A DNA stretch of 61,094 nucleotides from Succinivibrionaceae bacterium (GTDB lineage Bacteria > Pseudomonadota > Gammaproteobacteria > Enterobacterales > Succinivibrionaceae), in the NCBI GenBank assembly GCA_017480795.1, contig JAFURY010000099.1, positions 1 through 61,094 of the forward strand, in the 5' to 3' direction. The number at the start of each line of letters is the position of its first letter. The stretch's first letter is position 1. A program made the position numbers and the translations under genes. The notes below the pieces were generated by a model. That model saw nothing but the letters and a program-made list of their open reading frames with translations, did no database searches and was not told where the DNA came from. Shown here in pieces: positions 60,595 through 61,094 of the stretch.

Positions 60595-61052
60595 ATCAGG
60601 CGCCTCGTTTGTTATCTGCGGATATCATACAACAGTTTCTGGTACAAAACTCGCGACAGTTTCAAACTATGGCAGATTTGAAGAAAAACTAAGCCATTCG
60701 GCCATCAATTTTTGCAGAGAATGTCACATTTCCTGTCAATATCTCATCTTCAATCAAGGACTCACTTATAGCCCAACAGCCGCAGACATCGCTCATTTCA
60801 AAGTTCCTGCAAGCAACAGTTGCCATAACTTCAAGATTGCTGTAAATCTAACATGTCACGAAATTCTGCTGACCGCATATCAGACAGCACTTTAATCAAA
60901 CCGCAACAAATACGTATCATGCGGTCCCTATCGGGCCTGCCTATCTGGGCAGTTGCAACCTGTAGCTGATACATATCGCGCGTTCCATATGGCGTCGGTT
61001 TTAAATCCTCTGCGGTCCAAAAGAGCGAAGAACCGCCGGCGCCCAGGCAAAA
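60595..61052. other. Intergenic region at window end
   Basis: No gene is supported. It may contain the right end of the IS element near 60650. Confidence 0.4.
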
Positions 61053-61082
61053 GCAGATGCAGATGCAGATGCAGATGCAGAT
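61053..61082. repeat. GCAGAT hexanucleotide repeat, five copies
   Basis: GCAGAT occurs five times in tandem. In frame it would encode Ala-Asp or Gln-Met pairs. It may lie in a gene running past the window. Confidence 0.8.
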
Positions 61083-61094
61083 GCGAAAACAAGA

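Noticed and set aside
58570..60700. Terminal inverted repeats of the IS element
   Set aside because: No pair of matching ends found by eye on the two flanks.

Overview
The window looks like chromosome of a GC-moderate gammaproteobacterium from an anaerobic gut or rumen setting. The family Succinivibrionaceae is my best guess, by inference only. The reasons are proteobacterial-type carAB, cysK and hem genes, lipoproteins with standard lipoboxes, an oxygen-independent sulfite-to-homocysteine route, and several AAA-ATPase/PD-(D/E)XK proteins typical of gut anaerobes. No tRNA, rRNA or CRISPR array was seen.

Layout. (1) 0.1-7.6 kb, minus strand: a truncated alanine/sodium symporter, carB, carA (TTG start) and cysK. 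(2) 7.9-26.5 kb: a decayed accessory region. It holds a truncated COG2865-type regulator, an ABC ATPase that has lost its catalytic residues, a frameshifted GT8 glycosyltransferase, small secreted proteins, two RCC1-repeat lipoproteins (one dead), two AAA-ATPase/PD-(D/E)XK proteins, one DUF4143 ATPase, and remnants of a small lipoprotein and a recombinase. Two helically phased repeat arrays (10 x ~20.5 bp and 4.3 x 33 bp) lie here, each upstream of an ATPase-family gene. (3) 26.9-31.5 kb, plus strand: metY, a siroheme sulfite reductase, a TusA-like protein, and the sulfur carrier HcyS with its activating enzyme HcyF and processing protease HcyD. (4) 32.3-49.7 kb, plus strand: hemA, a Met8/CysG-N gene, two unrelated small genes, four tandem hemC copies, a cobA-hemD fusion, hemB and hemL. 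(5) 49.9-60.6 kb: an AAA-ATPase/PD-(D/E)XK protein, an AIPR protein, a frameshifted Ser/Thr kinase, a DUF262/DUF1524 (GmrSD-like) protein and a transposase, which look like a defence island.

How the parts fit. Regions 3 and 4 form one metabolic block. Glutamyl-tRNA goes to 5-aminolevulinate (hemA, hemL), porphobilinogen (hemB), hydroxymethylbilane (hemC), uroporphyrinogen III and precorrin-2 (hemD-cobA), then sirohydrochlorin and probably siroheme (Met8). Siroheme is the cofactor of the sulfite reductase. Its sulfide would be loaded as a thiocarboxylate on HcyS and used by MetY to make homocysteine. No later haem genes are present.

The most unusual features are the four tandem hemC genes, the phased repeat arrays and the disordered insertions. 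All hemC copies carry an extra C-terminal region. Only copy 2 keeps the cofactor cysteine; the other three share Asp-Arg at that site, and copy 4 has four in-frame stops but no frameshift. Low-complexity insertions occur inside HemA, HemD and the kinase. Several genes are broken by small indels. Some of these lie in homopolymers and could be assembly errors, but the nonsense codons cannot be explained that way.
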